A stretch of 64,000 bases of DNA from NCBI GenBank assembly GCA_000818945.1, contig KN805382.1:251707-315706 (forward strand), given 5' to 3'. This document shows, piece by piece, positions 60,766-64,000 of this stretch. The notes below the pieces were generated by a model. That model ran no database searches. It saw only the letters and a program-made list of their open reading frames with translations, and was not told the origin of the DNA. The translations under genes and the position numbers were made by a program. Source of the stretch: Schizochytrium sp. CCTCC M209059. Lineage: Eukaryota; Sar; Bigyra; Thraustochytrida; Thraustochytriidae. Position 1 is the stretch's first letter. The number at the start of each line of letters is the position of its first letter.

Positions 60766-62916
60766 CTACTTTGCGCTCGTGTTGAGTCGCGTCTTTGTTC
60801 TTGTTCCAGAGCCGCCACCACCGCTGCTGCTACCAGGACTTTCGTGCCCTTCGCGAGCTCGCTTTCTCACAAAAGAACTCGGTGCGCTTCTAAAAGGAGA
60901 TGAAGAACCGCACGAGGACGATGCCGAAGCCGAACGTGAAGCAGAGCCTGCCAGGACAGCGGGCGAAACCAGACTCTCGTTCACGTTTGCACTTTGCGGC
61001 CCCCAGTCGGCAAGCGTGGGATCTGCCGCCATGGACACAGGTTTTGACGCGTCGCTGAACATCTTTCCGAGCTCACTGTCAGCGTGCCCATCTTCCTCCT
61101 CGTCGGCCTCGTCCATGTGATCCTTTTCACTAGTGCTGCTGCTCGGCAAACCAGCGCCGTTCATGTCACGCGATGCAAGGGGCGCTGCCATCGAGCCTGT
61201 CAACGGCTGGTGCCTCTCGTCACCCGCCCTTTCCTCCGCAGATGTCCGAGAAGACAATCTGCTGTGCTCCTCGTTCTTTTCTCGGTCGCTTCTCCCCAAA
61301 GGCAAAGACCCCTCCTTGTCCTTGTCATTCTTCTTGGCCTCTCCGTCCGCGCTCGCGTCGTTTGCAGGAGAGGTCTTCGCCGGCACGAGATGAAGCTGCA
61401 GAACGTGCGCAATATGCGGATGCGACTCTGGAAAGTTGAGGGTATTGAAACGGCCGAGCTCAAGTGCACGCTTATCAAAAGCGCGAGCGGCTTCGGCTTC
61501 ATCTTCAAAGTTTCCCAGATGCTCACTCTTCTTGTGAGCCCAAATCCGGGCACGCCAGGCTTTACACGTCTTGTTCCAGTATACACCTCGATACTTGGAC
61601 GTGTGCGCTGCGTCGGCAGCAGACAAAGACTGGTCCTCGCCCATACGTGTCGCGGACGCGGCCGCCCTGTCTTCGCGCCCGCGCCCGCTCGCTTTGCCAC
61701 GCTTTTGCGCGGACGCGCGACGCTTGGCGTCCGAGCTCGCGCCATTTTTTTTTTTTACGCCTTGCATGGACTGCGCCTGCGACGAATTTGAGCCCTGATG
61801 CGCCATGGCCAAGTGCCTCGGATCATGTGCAAAGGCCGGCATACCGGAGCTCTGACCAAACATAAACGGGATCCCCGCAACGCCACCAAAGGGAGGGGGA
61901 GGTGTGTTCATGTTCATGTCTATACCACCCGAAGAGACGTCCGCCATTTGCCGCTGAAACTGCTGCTGCTGCTGCTGCTGCTGTTGGGCGTGCATCAATG
62001 CCGCAGGATTGCTGTTGCCGCCATCATGGTCCGAGCCTGAAGCGTAGACACCTAGCATAGGGGGGTCCCCGCCCAGCGCTGTCATGCCATGGCCCGCAAG
62101 AACACGCTGCGCCAGGGCGAGACTCTGCGCGGGAGACCATCCTAACATGTTTGCTTGCGGAAATGCTGCGTCTTGGATACGCTGTTCACCAAAAGATGGT
62201 CCTCCTGCTGCTGAGACCGGACCCGTACCAAGTGCATCCTCTTGGCGTGAGCGATTGTGGGATGGACGATCGCCATTGGGGTTGCCCGGGACAGAGTTCT
62301 GCGTTCCTTGAGCGAGTCCTTCGGCGCGAGCGAGAGCCGCGGCTTGTCTGCGCTCGTTCTCTGCAAGGACTTGAGCGGCAAGCATGAGCATTTCTGAAGG
62401 TAGAAGCGCTGGCATGCCGTGAAGACCGCTTACCTGTCCCATGGAAGGCCAAAGGTTGCCCGTTGGGTTCGCTTCCAAAAGAAGCTGACGGCTTTGCGGG
62501 TCTAGGGTGGACGAAGGGAACTGGAAAGGCGCCGCGGTATTGGGTGCACCATGTTCTTGATTGTGTTGCAACGATTCTTGAGACATGTGGCCAAACGGAT
62601 AGAGATGCTGCGCTTGCGCTTGCGCTTGCGCTTGCGCTTGCTGTTGGTTCTGTTGTTGTTGTTGTTGTTGTTGTTGTTGCGGGTGCGGATGTTGCTGCTG
62701 GTGTTGGTGCTGTTGCTGGTGATGCTGCAAGAGAGCGTGTGCCGTGGAAGAGGTGCCGTACGCGCCTGAATTTCCGGGAGCACCGGTTCCAGACGAGACA
62801 GCATGGGGCGCAGCGGATCGCTCGACCCTTGCAGTACCTTGTCCGTTGTTGTAATGGTTGCTCGTCTCATTTCGGCTACTACTATTCTTGCTCTTGTTAC
62901 TTCGAGAGCTCGCCAT
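60766..62916 (-). CDS. AP2-domain protein with long Gln-rich region (third of three)
   Basis: Predicted 716 aa from the ATG at 62916 (MASSRSNKSK); the upstream part of the frame starts at a GTG. The first 430 residues are Gln/Asn/Ser/Pro-rich, with Gln-Ala alternations encoded by CAAGCG-type repeats. A basic region (KKKNGASSDAKRRASAQKR) precedes the AP2 domain at about 439-495: SKYRGVYWNKTCKAWRARIW, then KKSEHLGNFEDEAEAARAFD, KRALELG. The C-terminal region is acidic and Ser-rich, typical of a transcription activator. Third member of the local AP2 set and the largest. Confidence 0.88.
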   Translation of the reverse strand: MASSRSNKSKNSSSRNETSNHYNNGQGTARVERSAAPHAVSSGTGAPGNSGAYGTSSTAHALLQHHQQQHQHQQQHPHPQQQQQQQQQQNQQQAQAQAQAQAQHLYPFGHMSQESLQHNQEHGAPNTAAPFQFPSSTLDPQSRQLLLEANPTGNLWPSMGQVSGLHGMPALLPSEMLMLAAQVLAENERRQAAALARAEGLAQGTQNSVPGNPNGDRPSHNRSRQEDALGTGPVSAAGGPSFGEQRIQDAAFPQANMLGWSPAQSLALAQRVLAGHGMTALGGDPPMLGVYASGSDHDGGNSNPAALMHAQQQQQQQQQFQRQMADVSSGGIDMNMNTPPPPFGGVAGIPFMFGQSSGMPAFAHDPRHLAMAHQGSNSSQAQSMQGVKKKNGASSDAKRRASAQKRGKASGRGREDRAAASATRMGEDQSLSAADAAHTSKYRGVYWNKTCKAWRARIWAHKKSEHLGNFEDEAEAARAFDKRALELGRFNTLNFPESHPHIAHVLQLHLVPAKTSPANDASADGEAKKNDKDKEGSLPLGRSDREKNEEHSRLSSRTSAEERAGDERHQPLTGSMAAPLASRDMNGAGLPSSSTSEKDHMDEADEEEDGHADSELGKMFSDASKPVSMAADPTLADWGPQSANVNESLVSPAVLAGSASRSASASSSCGSSSPFRSAPSSFVRKRAREGHESPGSSSGGGGSGTRTKTRLNTSAK

Positions 62917-64000
62917 CGATCTGTTCTGGTTCCTCTGCGATGACACTCAACGCAAGGTAGCGGCGTCAGGTGGTATCGAAAGGTTGAAGGGAGCACGCTA
63001 TTCCAGCGAATTAGCAGCTTGCATTCGTTCGCGCGCCGTCGAGCGCCTCGTCGAAGAGCAGACCGACAGGCTGACTGTATGGAATGGGGGTTTTTGTTAC
63101 CTCCAAAGACGAAGATTTGAATCGAAATTACGCGACTCAAATCGCACAGACGCGAAAGAAAGTTTCCTCTTCTGGCGTCGTGGAGTTGATGGCTCACGCT
63201 CGTTGCGAAGACAGAGAGCGAGAACGGCTTGCTTTGTGCAGACGATGTAGCTTGCTTTGCCAATTTGATCCTTCGATTCTGCCGGGTGTTGGGCCGGTGA
63301 GCGGTTGAATCCACGGCAACCCGGCACGACGCTCTTCGAGGTCTTGAATTATCACGCTGTACGATCGAGACTTGCTGGGCAGCACAACGCAGGCTTGGCC
63401 CAGAGTCTCGTTCGCATAAGTTGCGAAGAGCCTCGTGAGACGAGTCGTTTGTCTGTCTGGCTGTCTGTCTGTCTGTCGCGAGTTTTTTTTTTTTCTTCCT
63501 TTCTTCCCCCCTTCTTCTTCTTGTTCTTGTTCTTGATCTTCTCGCTCTTTGTGCGGATTGCGCAACTGCGCTGCGCCCTGCTCAAGAACAGCCTCTCCCC
63601 TCGTCCCCTGCGCCTCGCCTCCGACGCCTCGCCTCGCCTCGAGCAGCGCCGCGCGGCGTCTCGCTCTGCTTCGTGAGCCGCTTTCCTTTTTTTTTTTTTT
63701 TTTTTTTGCCTGCCCTGCTTGCACAGGCGGCCCACCTTTCGCAATGCTGCGCTATGCAACACAACGCTCCGCTCCGCTCCGCTCCGCTCCGCTCCGCTCC
63801 GCTACGCAGCGCAGCGCTAAGCTACGCAACGCGACGCGACGCAACGCAGCGCAGCGCAACGCCACGCGGCCCGCTTCGCCAGCGCGAGGTCTGCGGCCGC
63901 CGCTGCTGCTGATTTGATTGACCGATCTGTCACTGCTCTGCTCTGCTCTGCTCTGCTCTGCTTGCCTCCCTGCCAGGCAGGGAGGGAGGGAGGGAGGGCT
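62917..64000. other. upstream region of the third AP2 gene
   Basis: No gene. Pyrimidine tracts (63484-63500 and a T run at about 63687-63707), a CCGCT repeat (about 63767-63801), and CTCTG repeats near 63932-63960. Confidence 0.5.
63965..63985. repeat. perfect inverted repeat at window end
   Basis: CCTCCCTGCC (63965-63974) and GGCAGGGAGG (63976-63985) flank one base, then GGGA repeats run to the edge. Confidence 0.8.

Noticed and set aside
63686..63708. Poly-A tail of a retroposed sequence (T run)
   Set aside because: No similarity of the adjacent sequence to a gene or SINE; homopolymer runs are common in this intergenic DNA.

Overview
The window is nuclear DNA of a GC-rich, intron-poor protist. 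Sequence signs: eukaryotic-only proteins (BRCA2, ZPR1, GPN1, TTI1, HEATR3/Syo1, a kinesin-3, a SYP7-type Qc-SNARE, ribosomal protein eL19), short GT-AG introns of roughly 100-450 bp that can be placed by frame continuity, and no operons. The AP2-domain proteins with long Gln/Asn tracts, the plant-type SYP7 SNARE and several bacterial-type enzymes fit a stramenopile, most likely a labyrinthulomycete (thraustochytrid). That assignment is inference; no marker gene in the window proves it.

Layout. 0-22 kb is gene-dense: the 3' end of a gene with an RyR-like region, a RABL6-type GTPase head-to-head with a bacterial-type family 2 glycosyltransferase, a tRNA-Leu(UAA)-like gene with an intron and an aberrant T-arm, a very large BRCA2 with seven BRC repeats and an unexpected C-terminal ASCH-like domain, ZPR1, an unrecognised protein, a kinesin-3 ending in a CaaX-like box, and HEATR3/Syo1. 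22-45.6 kb: a 96-aa two-exon gene, TTI1, a four-exon soluble tandem ABC ATPase of ModF/PhrA type, an FNT channel, GPN1, a SYP7-like SNARE, a JMJD8-like protein, eL19 (beside a 25-N assembly gap), an ARM-repeat membrane protein, a metzincin protease, a protein with two cyclic-nucleotide-binding domains, and a mitochondrial-type NADH-cytochrome b5 reductase. 45.6-64 kb is gene-poor: three AP2-domain genes on the minus strand separated by long non-coding stretches, including a cluster of back-to-back hairpins, a sharply AT-rich island, and a 7 kb desert of tetranucleotide repeats and degenerate tandem motifs.

Functional threads. Several neighbours belong to genome maintenance or the assembly of large complexes (BRCA2; TTI1 for PIKK kinases; GPN1 for RNA polymerase II; HEATR3 for 5S RNP import), but nothing indicates co-regulation beyond short divergent promoters. 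The most unusual features are the BRCA2-ASCH fusion, the homogenised 93-bp BRC repeats, the kinesin with a possible lipid anchor, introns placed exactly inside both Walker A motifs of one ABC protein, and the interrupted tRNA-Leu.
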